A stretch of 64,000 nucleotides of DNA from Idiomarina loihiensis (GTDB taxonomy: Bacteria > Pseudomonadota > Gammaproteobacteria > Enterobacterales > Alteromonadaceae). Positions within the stretch are counted from its first letter, which is position 1. Every line of letters starts with the position of its first letter. Both the position numbers and the translations under genes were made by a program. Below, one piece after another: positions 46,043-54,361 of this stretch. The stretch lies in contig NZ_CP074112.1 of assembly GCF_024584785.1 (NCBI RefSeq), positions 1,054,001 to 1,118,000 of the forward strand, in the 5' to 3' direction. The notes below the pieces were generated by a model, which saw nothing but the letters and a program-made list of their open reading frames with translations, was not told the DNA's origin and did no database searches.

Positions 46043-47025
46043 GTTTGTCTCTCCAACTCAGTTATACACAAGGCTTCATCTATTGGTAAATTAAGTTTAA
46101 TTGCCTGCGGGCAGACACTTACGGCCACCGGCCCCTCACCAACAATATCACCATCTACTTCAAAAGTTATTGCCGCCGCTGCTAGCATGAATACCTGCCC
46201 TGGCGCGGCAGTTACCGGCCGACAATCAATCACTGCTGAGGTATCAATACCACCCCATTTAACTTGTATTAACGCAGCTAACTGCTGCCAGCGTCCCAAC
46301 AAGGGGATCTCGATACTACGCAAGTCGCCGCGCTGGCGGTCGGCTTGTGGGTAAACCTCTAAGCCACCGCCAATAAAGCGCCCTAATACCACCAGTTGGC
46401 CATTTAGTGCCTGCCCTGATGAGGCGTGCGAGTACCATTGAGTGCGTTTGCTGAGCGGCCCAAACAGGTAACGCAATAACGCAACCGTGTAGCTGAATGA
46501 ACCTAACCAGCGCTTCATCCATGGCGGTTGTAAGCGCGTAAGATCAACACTGAGGCCACAACCAGCATGATTGATAAAATAATAACTGGCCGTGGCTGTG
46601 GCGACTTTACCTAGCGCTAGTTGCAGCTCTTGGTAAGGCGCTCGCATCCGCCAACGCCAGTCCTTAAGCGCAGTACATCTGTGTTTTGTATGGTTCAAAT
46701 AATGCCGCGCAAAATCATTACCCGTTCCAACCGCTATCAAACTAATACTCACAGCGCTGTAGGCAAACGCATTGACTGCAATATTGAGGCTGCCATCGCC
46801 ACCAATCACCAAGCATTCAGCCTTGGTTGTTGGCGCCTTGGTTGTTGGCGCCTTAGTTACTGGCGTCTCGAATGCCGGCGCCATGGCTGCCCGAAGCGCT
46901 GCTACGTCGGTGTCTCTATCACCGCTGCTAGCAACTAACTGGGCCTCGCCAAAATAGCTCGCATAAGCTTTAGCATAACGCCGCGCACGCCTACTTAGGC
47001 TATGAAAATAAATCACCTGCAGCAT
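46039..47025 (-). CDS. Diacylglycerol/lipid kinase family protein with pentapeptide repeat insertion
   Basis: 328-residue DAGK_cat/YegS-type protein. The nucleotide motif is GGDGSLN at 75-81 (most relatives have GGDGT), followed by GTGNDFAR near 97-104; a C-terminal beta domain ends in DGDIVGEGP-like residues. Just before GGDG, residues 55-69 are three copies of P-V/T-T-K-A. It may phosphorylate a lipid alcohol; substrate unknown. It overlaps the dehydrogenase gene downstream by 4 bases and starts 15 bases after the cmoM stop. Confidence 0.8.
   Translation of the reverse strand: MLQVIYFHSLSRRARRYAKAYASYFGEAQLVASSGDRDTDVAALRAAMAPAFETPVTKAPTTKAPTTKAECLVIGGDGSLNIAVNAFAYSAVSISLIAVGTGNDFARHYLNHTKHRCTALKDWRWRMRAPYQELQLALGKVATATASYYFINHAGCGLSVDLTRLQPPWMKRWLGSFSYTVALLRYLFGPLSKRTQWYSHASSGQALNGQLVVLGRFIGGGLEVYPQADRQRGDLRSIEIPLLGRWQQLAALIQVKWGGIDTSAVIDCRPVTAAPGQVFMLAAAAITFEVDGDIVGEGPVAVSVCPQAIKLNLPIDEALCITELERQT
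46819..46863. repeat. 15-bp tandem repeat inside the lipid-kinase-like gene
   Basis: Three in-frame 15-base units; the second and third identical apart from edges, the first diverged by a few bases. They encode PVTKA-PTTKA-PTTKA immediately upstream of the GGDG nucleotide loop. In-frame gain or loss of units would keep the protein open. Confidence 0.85.
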
Positions 47026-47040
47026 ATTAGTGACCCAACC

Positions 47041-47847
47041 CTATGCTCGCTTGAGTTGCCAATGTAAATAACGGCCAATATCACAAAACGGAGCTTGCTG
47101 GTTGTAGCGCAGTTCAAGTGCTAATAATTGCTCGAAGCGCTCTTTGTCGGCGGCATTTTTAAGATAATCATGAAAACAACGCACGCCAGTTTTGTGTTCT
47201 ATCTGTAGCCCTGCTTGTTCTAACCACTGGGCTACGTGCGCGGGAGCTAACGGCTGTTGTGGGCTTAATCGCACTTTTTTCTTAACTGTTAAGCCGGCTT
47301 CTACGTAGTCAAAATTACCAAAGATAACGTTAGCCAACACCTTGGCGTCTTTGTTGTAGAACATCAAGGAAATGCCGCCCTGCGGCGCTAGTAGCTGGGG
47401 TAACAAAGCAATCGCCGCAGCGGGATCTGCTAGCCACTCTAACACCGCATGGCATAAAATCAGATCATAATCATCAGCTACATGTCCAGGTAGTTGCTGC
47501 AACGGCGCTACCAAATACTGATAGCGCTGTGCTAATCCAGCTTGCGCATGCTGTTGTTGCGCTGCCGCCACTATCTCAGCGGATATGTCCGTGTGCATGA
47601 TGTTGCAGCCTAACTCCGCAAACCACTCGCTAACTTGCCCTAACCCACCACCAATATCCAAAATCTTTAAGGGGCGCTGCTTTGCTCGTGTTAACCAAGG
47701 CTGCAAATCACGTTTTAATACAGCTAAGCGCAAACGACCTTTAGTGGTGGCATAGATGTTGTGCGAAAACTTATGCGTGATGCCATCAAAGGATTGATCG
47801 CCTGTGGCTTTCGATGCTTGGTTGTTCTGCTTGTTGTTGCTGTTCAT
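47041..47847 (-). CDS. cmoM: tRNA 5-carboxymethoxyuridine methyltransferase
   Basis: 268-residue SAM methyltransferase very like E. coli CmoM (SmtA): FDGITHKFSHNIYATTKGRLR (20-40, pattern FDxIxxKFSxNIYxTTKG), motif I LDIGGGLGQ (about 63-71), CHAVLEWLADP near 130-140, SLMFYNKDA near 160 and GVRCFHDYL near 226. It makes the methyl ester of cmo5U34 in wobble tRNAs. A polar Asn/Gln-rich N-terminal tail of about 17 residues is extra. Starts 14 bases after the NIF3-like gene. Confidence 0.92.
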   Translation of the reverse strand: MNSNNKQNNQASKATGDQSFDGITHKFSHNIYATTKGRLRLAVLKRDLQPWLTRAKQRPLKILDIGGGLGQVSEWFAELGCNIMHTDISAEIVAAAQQQHAQAGLAQRYQYLVAPLQQLPGHVADDYDLILCHAVLEWLADPAAAIALLPQLLAPQGGISLMFYNKDAKVLANVIFGNFDYVEAGLTVKKKVRLSPQQPLAPAHVAQWLEQAGLQIEHKTGVRCFHDYLKNAADKERFEQLLALELRYNQQAPFCDIGRYLHWQLKRA

Positions 47848-47861
47848 GAAGAAAGTTTGGC

Positions 47862-48629
47862 CTACGCTGGGTTGTCAATATCAATAAAGTGATGCCGCAG
47901 GCCAAACTGCGCGGCCAAGTGCTTACCCAAAGCCTGCACACCATAGCGCTCGGTCGCATGGTGTCCAGCTGCGATATAAGCAAGACCTTGCTCGCGCGCA
48001 CTGTGGGTGGTCTGTTCGCTGATTTCACCACTAATGAAGGCATCAAAACCAGCCGCAGCTACAGCATCGATGAAACCTTGTCCGCCGCCGGTGCACCAAG
48101 CCACTCGTTGAATGGGTGCAGCCCGCTCAATACACGCGGTTACTGGACGCTGTAGCGCCTCACTGAGGTGTTCGGCTAAGGCGACGCTGCTTAACGGCGC
48201 GCTCAAATCACAACCCATCACCACCCCAGCGGGGCTGATGCCTGACACCTGATAACCATCCGGCCAACCTAACACCCGTGCTAATTGAGCATTGTTGCCC
48301 AGCGTGGCATGAACATCGAGCGGTAGATGGTAAGCAAATAGATTAACATCCGCTTGAAGCAAGCTTTGTAGCCGACGTTTTTTCATCCCCGTAATCACTT
48401 CCGGTTCGTTTTTCCAGAAATACCCGTGATGCACCAACACGGCATCGGCATTGAGCGCAAGGGCTTGGTCTAACAGAGCTTGGTTAGCAGTTACACCAGT
48501 CACTAGGGTGTTGATCTCCGCTCGCCCTTCTACTTGCAGACCATTGGGACAATAATCCTTGATGGTCTCTACCTGCAGTAATTCGGCCAGATACTGTTGT
48601 AATTGATATCGTTGCAAAATAGGCCTCAA
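47862..48629 (-). CDS. NIF3-like/YbgI family dinuclear metal-binding protein
   Basis: 255 residues, the length of E. coli YbgI. Metal ligands are visible in LVHHGYFW (His pair near 66-67), the DVNLFAYHLPLD motif (near 93-104) and the C-terminal AAGHHATERYGV (near 220-231). NPNGLQVEG-type residues lie at 28-36 (CPNGLQVEG). The family has been linked to GTP cyclohydrolase-type activity in some bacteria but the role is not settled. Same strand as cmoM, 14 bases apart. Confidence 0.9.
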   Translation of the reverse strand: MRPILQRYQLQQYLAELLQVETIKDYCPNGLQVEGRAEINTLVTGVTANQALLDQALALNADAVLVHHGYFWKNEPEVITGMKKRRLQSLLQADVNLFAYHLPLDVHATLGNNAQLARVLGWPDGYQVSGISPAGVVMGCDLSAPLSSVALAEHLSEALQRPVTACIERAAPIQRVAWCTGGGQGFIDAVAAAGFDAFISGEISEQTTHSAREQGLAYIAAGHHATERYGVQALGKHLAAQFGLRHHFIDIDNPA

Positions 48630-48753
48630 TGTCGTCGCTAAATAGGCTCTTTTTTACCATAAATTACAATCTTTTGCCTTGTTGATTAGACAATAACTAG
48701 AAAAGACGGTATAAAAAAGAATCACTCTCATGCAACAACGATAGGAACAACAC

Positions 48754-49116
48754 ATGAGCAAACTTGATAAGGACCAAGTATTAGCTGATTATTCAGCAGC
48801 TTACCTAAAGGCTCACGGCAAACAACCTAATATCGAAGCCAAAGGCGGCTGGTACAGCGTGGATGGCGGTAAAAACATGCGTCTGGCCCAGTTAGCTGAA
48901 GCAACAGCCGAGCTTGGCGGTGCAACTGGTAGCTCAGCAGCGCCCGCCAAAGCAAAAGCTTCAGCGAAAAAAGCAGCAGCGAAACCGGCAGTTGCGCCTA
49001 AAAAGGCTGTTAAAGTCAGTAAAAGTGGTGGTGGCTTGAGTGCCAAAGAATTGTGGAAGCAGCGCTTAGAACAAGATCAAACCTTGTCGCGGCTACCCCG
49101 TGGTTACGATGAGTAA
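48754..49116 (+). CDS. Unknown 120-residue Lys/Ala-rich protein
   Basis: I do not recognise this family firmly. Residues 1-55 are compact and mixed (DADYSAAYLKAHGKQPNIEAKGGWYS pattern, with a conserved-looking GGWYSVDGG at 31-39), residues 60-90 are a basic Ala/Lys/Pro linker like a histone H1 tail, and residues 93-120 form a polar tail with ELWKQRLEQ and SRLPRGYDE. It has no signal peptide and no Cys. Its own promoter region, good codon use and a strong terminator argue that it is real. A nucleic-acid or ribosome-associated role would fit the charge, but that is inference. Confidence 0.75.
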   Translation: MSKLDKDQVLADYSAAYLKAHGKQPNIEAKGGWYSVDGGKNMRLAQLAEATAELGGATGSSAAPAKAKASAKKAAAKPAVAPKKAVKVSKSGGGLSAKELWKQRLEQDQTLSRLPRGYDE

Positions 49117-49121
49117 GTTAT

Positions 49122-49150
49122 AACGAGCCGCCTTGGGCGGCTCGTTTGTT
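49122..49150. terminator. Terminator between the Lys/Ala-rich gene and DUF3833 gene
   Basis: A 10-bp stem ACGAGCCGCC/GGCGGCTCGT with a 3-base loop, 8 bases past the stop, followed by TTTGTTATT. The T-tract is interrupted but adequate. Confidence 0.8.
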
Positions 49151-49221
49151 ATTGCCTGCCTAACCTTTTGTACTCACACCTAGGTGCGAATACCTACGCG
49201 CAAATAGCTACGTACCAAGAC

Positions 49222-49755
49222 CTATGAACGCTTACCTATATACAGAGTGATTTCACCTACCGGCAAGCCAAATTTGTACATTTGAGTACGGTTAATCATG
49301 TTGTTTTCATCCACCAAGTACATCCAATCATCAAGGTCCACAGCAAAGGGTTCACCATCAAGCTCAATGATTAGGGTATAGCGCCAATGTAAGGCGTTAC
49401 CACTAGTAGTGCCTATCGCGGTGCCTTCAACATCGCTGGCACGGCCCTCATAGGTATGGTCTGCGGTTTTGGTTAAATACCAAATACGCTCTTGGCGGGT
49501 ACCGTCTGCATAGTAAAACTGCTCATCTAACACTCCTTCGTTGCCATCCCAAGTACCCTTGAGGTCAGCAGTAAAGCGCTGAATAACCTTGCCACTGTAA
49601 TCTTGGACAATGCCATGTGCCACCAAGTCACCGTTAAAAAAGGTTTCTAACTTAAGCTGCGGTTGCTCACCTTGGTAGTCTTCTAACTTTGCCGAGCAGC
49701 CCACCAGCAGCACCAACAGCATCAGCGCGATCATAGCTTGCCATGCTTGTTTCAT
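49222..49755 (-). CDS. DUF3833 lipoprotein
   Basis: 177-residue predicted lipoprotein: hydrophobic segment 8-19, lipobox LVGC with Cys at 20. The mature part is a lipocalin-like beta protein with the DUF3833 pattern (FFNGDLVAHGIVQDYSG, FYYADGTRQERIWYL, DDWMYLVDENNMINRT, in shorter pieces at 38-54, 82-96 and 143-158). It is the last gene of the leftward photolyase/cfa operon; its start overlaps the preceding stop by one base (TAATG). Homologues sit in the same cluster in other marine gammaproteobacteria, so it probably serves the same envelope-lipid function. Confidence 0.88.
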   Translation of the reverse strand: MKQAWQAMIALMLLVLLVGCSAKLEDYQGEQPQLKLETFFNGDLVAHGIVQDYSGKVIQRFTADLKGTWDGNEGVLDEQFYYADGTRQERIWYLTKTADHTYEGRASDVEGTAIGTTSGNALHWRYTLIIELDGEPFAVDLDDWMYLVDENNMINRTQMYKFGLPVGEITLYIGKRS

Positions 49756-50405
49756 TATTTAGCTCCTATTAATTCATCACGCTCATCTTTAAAGCGTGAT
49801 TTAGCATCAAGCCAGATAGCTAGAAAGTCATCGGTAAACTGCGCCGATGCAATCTCACCAAGTAATTCCTGATTGGCATAAAACTGTGCATCGCCAGCAT
49901 TGGTCTCAACCAAGGTAATACAATCACCTTTGCTCACGTTAGGCCACATCTCACGCAACTCTTGTAACCATTGCTGGTGCTCTGGGGTTTGCTCAATACC
50001 TAAACGCTGCCATTCATCAGCGGTGGTATCCACTAAATCATCCGCATCGATATCACGTAAGTAGGTGAGCTGCAGTGCACGCTGGTTGGCATCGCCAAAC
50101 GCGCCTGTATCGGTTTTGAGTTGTGCATCATAAACATCCCAAAACCACACTTTTAAGCGTGTTTTGCCTACGGTTTGTAGTTGCTGAAATGCCGGTACTG
50201 TACAACTGTCTGCCGCCGCGACAGCCGTCGTCATGGCACTAGCTGCAGCGGCCTCGTTAGCGGCTGCGCTTGGCATACCAACGGCTACCGTTAAGAGCAT
50301 CCCCGCGGCTAAACTGCTCAGTAACGAACGTGCGGCTGACTGCGGTGAAAACATGTTATGCAGGCTAAGATTAAGACGACTGCGAACTGTTGCTAATGAC
50401 ATCAT
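49755..50405 (-). CDS. Chalcone isomerase-like domain protein, exported
   Basis: 216 residues. The start at 50405 has an ideal AGGAGG 6 bases upstream and lies inside the end of the DUF2878 gene (35-base overlap). It gives a long polar N-region before the signal-peptide core (28-48, cut near SAAA). The rest fits the chalcone-isomerase-like lipid-binding fold (KTRLKVWFWDVYDAQLKT pattern near 81-98, LTYLRDIDADDLVDTT near 113-128, EMWPNVSKGD). Members of this fold in bacteria bind fatty acids; no catalytic claim can be made. Co-operonic with cfa. Confidence 0.82.
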   Translation of the reverse strand: MMSLATVRSRLNLSLHNMFSPQSAARSLLSSLAAGMLLTVAVGMPSAAANEAAAASAMTTAVAAADSCTVPAFQQLQTVGKTRLKVWFWDVYDAQLKTDTGAFGDANQRALQLTYLRDIDADDLVDTTADEWQRLGIEQTPEHQQWLQELREMWPNVSKGDCITLVETNAGDAQFYANQELLGEIASAQFTDDFLAIWLDAKSRFKDERDELIGAK

Positions 50406-50934
50406 GACTGCCCTCCTGTGTCTGCTTTATACGTTGTGACACCAGCGCAAAGATCACCATATAAGCAGCCCACAACAAACCATACACCAACCACAAGAGC
50501 CATTCTTCAACCAAAATTTCTGCAGCACCCAAGCGGGCACCTATCGCATAAGTTAACGGACCCGAGGCAATGCCCAGCAATGCTGCCCACCAAGGGCGCC
50601 CGGCTAAGCCACTGAGGGTGTTCATCAGCATGCCGACAAAGCCCACCCACAGAAGTACCAGCCAAATGGGTAGCCAGCCTTCACTAAAACGTAGGATGCC
50701 CATGCTAACCACACTGGCTTCTAATACTAACCCCAGCACCAACAAAGCGACGTACAAGCGCCAGCTGAAAGGCCCAGTACGCAGTGCTAACACCACCTGA
50801 GCAGCCACTAAAACCAACGTCAGCGCCAGCCATTCACCACGCCCAGCAACTGCTGCGAACCACACTGCATCAAATAAAAACAAACCTACCAGCTTAGGCA
50901 GGTAGGTTTTTATTAACGCCTTAGGATTAGCCAT
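50371..50934 (-). CDS. DUF2878 inner-membrane protein
   Basis: 187 residues with about six membrane helices and short loops, a positively charged C-terminus and no catalytic motif I can name. DUF2878 proteins nearly always appear in this kind of cfa/DUF1365/DUF3833 cluster. Its start lies 6 bases after the cfa stop, and its 3' end overlaps the next gene by 35 bases. It could be a membrane partner of the lipid-modifying enzymes. Confidence 0.85.
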   Translation of the reverse strand: MANPKALIKTYLPKLVGLFLFDAVWFAAVAGRGEWLALTLVLVAAQVVLALRTGPFSWRLYVALLVLGLVLEASVVSMGILRFSEGWLPIWLVLLWVGFVGMLMNTLSGLAGRPWWAALLGIASGPLTYAIGARLGAAEILVEEWLLWLVYGLLWAAYMVIFALVSQRIKQTQEGSHDVISNSSQSS

Positions 50935-50940
50935 AACCTC

Positions 50941-52179
50941 TTAACGACTCTGCGGCTTAGTTGCAACCAACTGCACCGCAGATACGGTCCGCTCCCAAAA
51001 ACCACCTTCGCAATAGCACAGGTAGTAATTCCACATCCGGCCAAAGCGCTCATCGTAGCCTTTGTCGATCAGTTGCGGGTGCGCCTGATTAAAATTGTCG
51101 CGCCAGTCAGCTAAGGTTTTGGCGTAGTCATAACCAATATCACGTACTTCACGCATTACCATATCTGTATGCTTAGTAAACATTTCAGCCATCATGGTTA
51201 ACGACGGCAAAAAACCACCTGGGAAGATATATTTTTGAATAAAATCCACCGAGTTGGCATAGCTTTTCATGCGCTGGTCCGCAATGGTAATGGCTTGCAA
51301 CGCCATTTTGCCATTTGGCTTAAGTAAACGACTGCAGGTTTTAAAGAAGGTCGGCATGTACTTTAAGCCTACGGCTTCAATCATCTCTACCGATACCAAC
51401 TTATCGTAAGTACCTTCTAAATCGCGGTAATCTTTTTTCAGCAAAGTGATCTGCTGTGTCAGCCCTTCTCGTTCAATCAGCTCTTTGGTATAGCTATATT
51501 GCTCTTCTGAGATGGTCGTTGTAGTTACTTTACAGCCGTAATGTTTGGCGGCAAATACCGCCATACCGCCCCAGCCCGTACCAATTTCGAGCAGGTGATC
51601 TTCCGCACATAGCTCTAAGCTATCACACAAGCGTTTGAGCTTATGTTGTTGCGCTTCAGCAAGACTTGCATCAGCGTGCGGATACACCGCACTAGAATAC
51701 TGTAGGGCTGGGTCTAAAAAGGCTTGATACAGGTCGTTACCTAAATCGTAGTGCGCTGAAATATTCTCTTTAGCCTGGCGCTTGCTATTGTTGCGGCGCC
51801 AATGCTGAAACTTTTGGAGCGGTAATAACAACCAGCTAAATTTAGCTTCGGCTGCATCTAACGCCGGCAGGTTCCTAGCAAACAATTGAATGACCTGGGT
51901 CAGGTTGGGTGTTGTCCAACTTTCATCCATAAATAATTCAGCGGCGCCAATACTACCACCAAACAAAAAGCGGCGATAAAAATCCCCTTTCTGTATATCT
52001 ATCTCAGCTTTTAACTCACTGGCTTTATCACCAAACTCAGCAATCAGCTGACCTTGCTCAAACATCTTAAGGTGACCTAACTGCAGATGATTCAGTAGGC
52101 GTAAGACAATGGTACGAAAGGTTTTATCGAGCGTAGTTAAATCGTTCTGCATCACTGTTAAGGCATCTTCTTTATACAT
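50941..52179 (-). CDS. cfa: Cyclopropane-fatty-acid synthase-like phospholipid methyltransferase
   Basis: 412 residues. The N-terminal lipid-binding domain and the SAM fold are clear: HYDLGNDLYQAFLD (143-156), motif I LEIGTGWGGMAVFA (197-210), YRDLEGTYDKLVSVEMIE (251-268), KYIFPGGFLPS (316-326). Against E. coli Cfa the bicarbonate-site residues differ: C139 is S163, H266 is Q295, and H240 is A269, while E239 (E268) and Y317 (Y352) remain. It uses SAM to alkylate acyl-chain double bonds of membrane phospholipids; whether the product is cyclopropane, methyl or methylene is open. AGGTAAG precedes the start. Core of the operon. Confidence 0.9.
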   Translation of the reverse strand: MYKEDALTVMQNDLTTLDKTFRTIVLRLLNHLQLGHLKMFEQGQLIAEFGDKASELKAEIDIQKGDFYRRFLFGGSIGAAELFMDESWTTPNLTQVIQLFARNLPALDAAEAKFSWLLLPLQKFQHWRRNNSKRQAKENISAHYDLGNDLYQAFLDPALQYSSAVYPHADASLAEAQQHKLKRLCDSLELCAEDHLLEIGTGWGGMAVFAAKHYGCKVTTTTISEEQYSYTKELIEREGLTQQITLLKKDYRDLEGTYDKLVSVEMIEAVGLKYMPTFFKTCSRLLKPNGKMALQAITIADQRMKSYANSVDFIQKYIFPGGFLPSLTMMAEMFTKHTDMVMREVRDIGYDYAKTLADWRDNFNQAHPQLIDKGYDERFGRMWNYYLCYCEGGFWERTVSAVQLVATKPQSR

Positions 52180-52214
52180 GGAACTTACCTGTTATATTGG
52201 CCTAACTTAGACCA

Positions 52215-53078
52215 TTATTTGTTGAGTTCATTCTGTTTGGACTCAGTACTGGTTGCCGCTGAACTTGTTGTCTCTGAAGCTGTTGTAGCTGAACAAGTAC
52301 GCTCACTGATATACACTGGATTACGTTTTAACCATAATCGCAATGCTTGCCAGTAAATAGCCGCCACCGTACCTACCGTATTTATTGGATACCGCAATAA
52401 TACGTTCCGAATGCTACGTCGGTTCAATGCCACCCGCGATAATTTCATCGTGGCACTAAAATGACGTACCCAACTGGCGGCCTCTGTGCCTGCCGTTGCT
52501 TGTTGTTTAAGCACATCTAAATGAATGAGAGCCTTGTCACCCGCCTCTGCTGCATACCCAGCTGGTGGTTTGAGCTGCCAACGATAATGCATGTTAAGTG
52601 GATTAAAAGGCGATACAAAAAAAGTCTTGGGATGCCGCAGTGGTTGTTGTAAATCTACGGCATAGTAATGGCGTTCGTTCCAGGGCGTGTTACTTACTTC
52701 AGCCAACATATAACTGAACTCTTGCGCCCCATCGCTCTGCACGAAGTAACAATTTAATGGGTTGAAGTAAAGCCCACAGGTTCGCAGCGCACCAAGAAAG
52801 AACACCCGTCCGCTGATTGGCTGCTGCAACTGTTCACTGAGTTTTTGGCGCACAGCTGCGGCTAAATCACCGTCGGTATCAGGTAAATAATCGCTGCGTT
52901 TAAAGCGTAATGGCGCCCAGCGGTTGGTTAACGAAAACCACCGACTTTGCGCCGCCACTTGCTCTAACTCGTCCAATGCTAACCACCACTGCGCGATACT
53001 GTAGCTAAAGGCGTGGGGATGCGGTAAGTAGCGAGCGTGGTGCACTCGCCCCCGATAAATAGCACTAGCTAGCGACAA
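52215..53078 (-). CDS. DUF1365 (COG3496) protein
   Basis: 287 residues with the DUF1365 pattern: YRGRVHHARYLPHPHAFSY at 8-26, FNPLNCYFV (near 115-123, reading FNPLNCYF), EVSNTPWNERHYY near 137-149, and KTFFVSPFNPLNMHYRW near 160-176. The C-terminal quarter is Ser/Thr/Ala-rich and low-complexity. DUF1365, the COG2907 FAD enzyme and Cfa form a very common trio in bacteria, so it is thought to help modify unsaturated fatty acids, but its biochemistry is unsettled. It overlaps the FAD-enzyme gene by 14 bases. Confidence 0.9.
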   Translation of the reverse strand: MSLASAIYRGRVHHARYLPHPHAFSYSIAQWWLALDELEQVAAQSRWFSLTNRWAPLRFKRSDYLPDTDGDLAAAVRQKLSEQLQQPISGRVFFLGALRTCGLYFNPLNCYFVQSDGAQEFSYMLAEVSNTPWNERHYYAVDLQQPLRHPKTFFVSPFNPLNMHYRWQLKPPAGYAAEAGDKALIHLDVLKQQATAGTEAASWVRHFSATMKLSRVALNRRSIRNVLLRYPINTVGTVAAIYWQALRLWLKRNPVYISERTCSATTASETTSSAATSTESKQNELNK

Positions 53079-54345
53079 ATTCTACTCCTAACCGTTTGGC
53101 GACATCGACGGCACTACGAACCCCGTCTTCATGGAAACCGTTATACCAATAAGCCCCGCAGTAATGAGTATGTTGCTGGCCACAAATCAGCTCACGCTGG
53201 GCACGGGCTTGCATCGACTCTACACTATACACGGGGTGCGCATAATGGTAGGTGCCTAAAATCTTTTCAGGATGAATGGCTGCCGTGTTATTTAGCGTAA
53301 CGCAAAACACCTCTGGAGCCTGAATGCGCTGTAAGATATTCATGTTATAGCTGACTGAACTCGGCCGTGTCCGTGCCTGATCGTCGCTATGCAATAGATA
53401 ATTCCAGCTGGCCCATGCCCGCTGTTCGCGCGGTAGTAAGCGCACGTCAGTATGCAACACTACTTCGTTCATTTGATACGGAATAGCACCCAAAACCTGT
53501 TGTTCCGCCGCACTCGGTTGAGCTAACAAAGCTAAAGCTTCATCGCTGTGGCAGGCAAATACCACTTCGTCAAAATCGCGTAACTCACCATCAGCAAACT
53601 CTAATGTGACTGCTGCTTGGCGTTCTGGTAGCTGACGATGAACCGCAACAATATTGGCGTTTAACTCAATGCGCTCGCGATAACTAGCTGTTAGTGGCGT
53701 TACGTACGCACTTGAGCCACCATCGATGGTCGCCCACTGTGGCCGGTCTGCAACATTCAGTAACCCATGATTATTAAAGAAGCGTAAGAAAAAGCCTAAC
53801 GGAAAGGCTTCTGCTTCCTGTAACGAGGCACTCCAAATAGCCGCCACCATGGGCAACAAGTAAAACTCGCTCACTGAAGGATGGATGTGCTGCTGACGTA
53901 AAAACTCACCTAAGGTCAACTGATCAAGATCCGCTCCGCTGTTGTAAGCCTCTTTTGCAGCCTTGTTGAACTTTAAGATACCGCGAATCAATCGCCAGAA
54001 ACTGGGGGATACTAGATTTTTGCGCTGTGCAAACAAGGTGTTCAGATTGTGCCCATTGTATTCCAAACCAGACTCAGGGTCGCGCACACTAAAACTCATT
54101 TCGGTATCTTGCCAAGATACGCCGATCTCGCGCATCAGCTTACGAAATAACGGATAGGTTCTATCGTTAAATACGATAAAACCGGTATCAATGGCGTATT
54201 CCTTGCCTTGCACCTCAACGGTAACAGTACGGGTATGGCCACCGATATAACTATTCTTTTCAAACAGGGTGATTTCGTGCTGTTGCTGCAACAAATAGGC
54301 CGACGTCATGCCAGCAATCCCAGAACCAATAATGGCGATCTTCAT
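53065..54345 (-). CDS. COG2907 NAD/FAD-dependent oxidoreductase
   Basis: 426-residue flavoprotein of the amine-oxidase/phytoene-desaturase fold. FAD loop GSGIAGM (7-13), FEKNSYIGGHTRT (28-40), a central GGSSAYV-type region near 205-213 and a C-terminal HYCGAYWYNGFHEDGVRSA near 393-411 mark COG2907. It lies directly upstream of the DUF1365 gene (14-base overlap) and cfa. In plants a like oxidase domain is fused to a Cfa domain, which supports action on the same acyl chains, for instance as a desaturase or oxidase. Confidence 0.9.
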   Translation of the reverse strand: MKIAIIGSGIAGMTSAYLLQQQHEITLFEKNSYIGGHTRTVTVEVQGKEYAIDTGFIVFNDRTYPLFRKLMREIGVSWQDTEMSFSVRDPESGLEYNGHNLNTLFAQRKNLVSPSFWRLIRGILKFNKAAKEAYNSGADLDQLTLGEFLRQQHIHPSVSEFYLLPMVAAIWSASLQEAEAFPLGFFLRFFNNHGLLNVADRPQWATIDGGSSAYVTPLTASYRERIELNANIVAVHRQLPERQAAVTLEFADGELRDFDEVVFACHSDEALALLAQPSAAEQQVLGAIPYQMNEVVLHTDVRLLPREQRAWASWNYLLHSDDQARTRPSSVSYNMNILQRIQAPEVFCVTLNNTAAIHPEKILGTYHYAHPVYSVESMQARAQRELICGQQHTHYCGAYWYNGFHEDGVRSAVDVAKRLGVEFVAS

Positions 54346-54361
54346 GAACGCATGTACTCCG

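Noticed and set aside
48754-49116. Lys/Ala-rich protein as a bacterial histone H1
   Set aside because: Only the linker is histone-like in composition; composition alone does not support homology.
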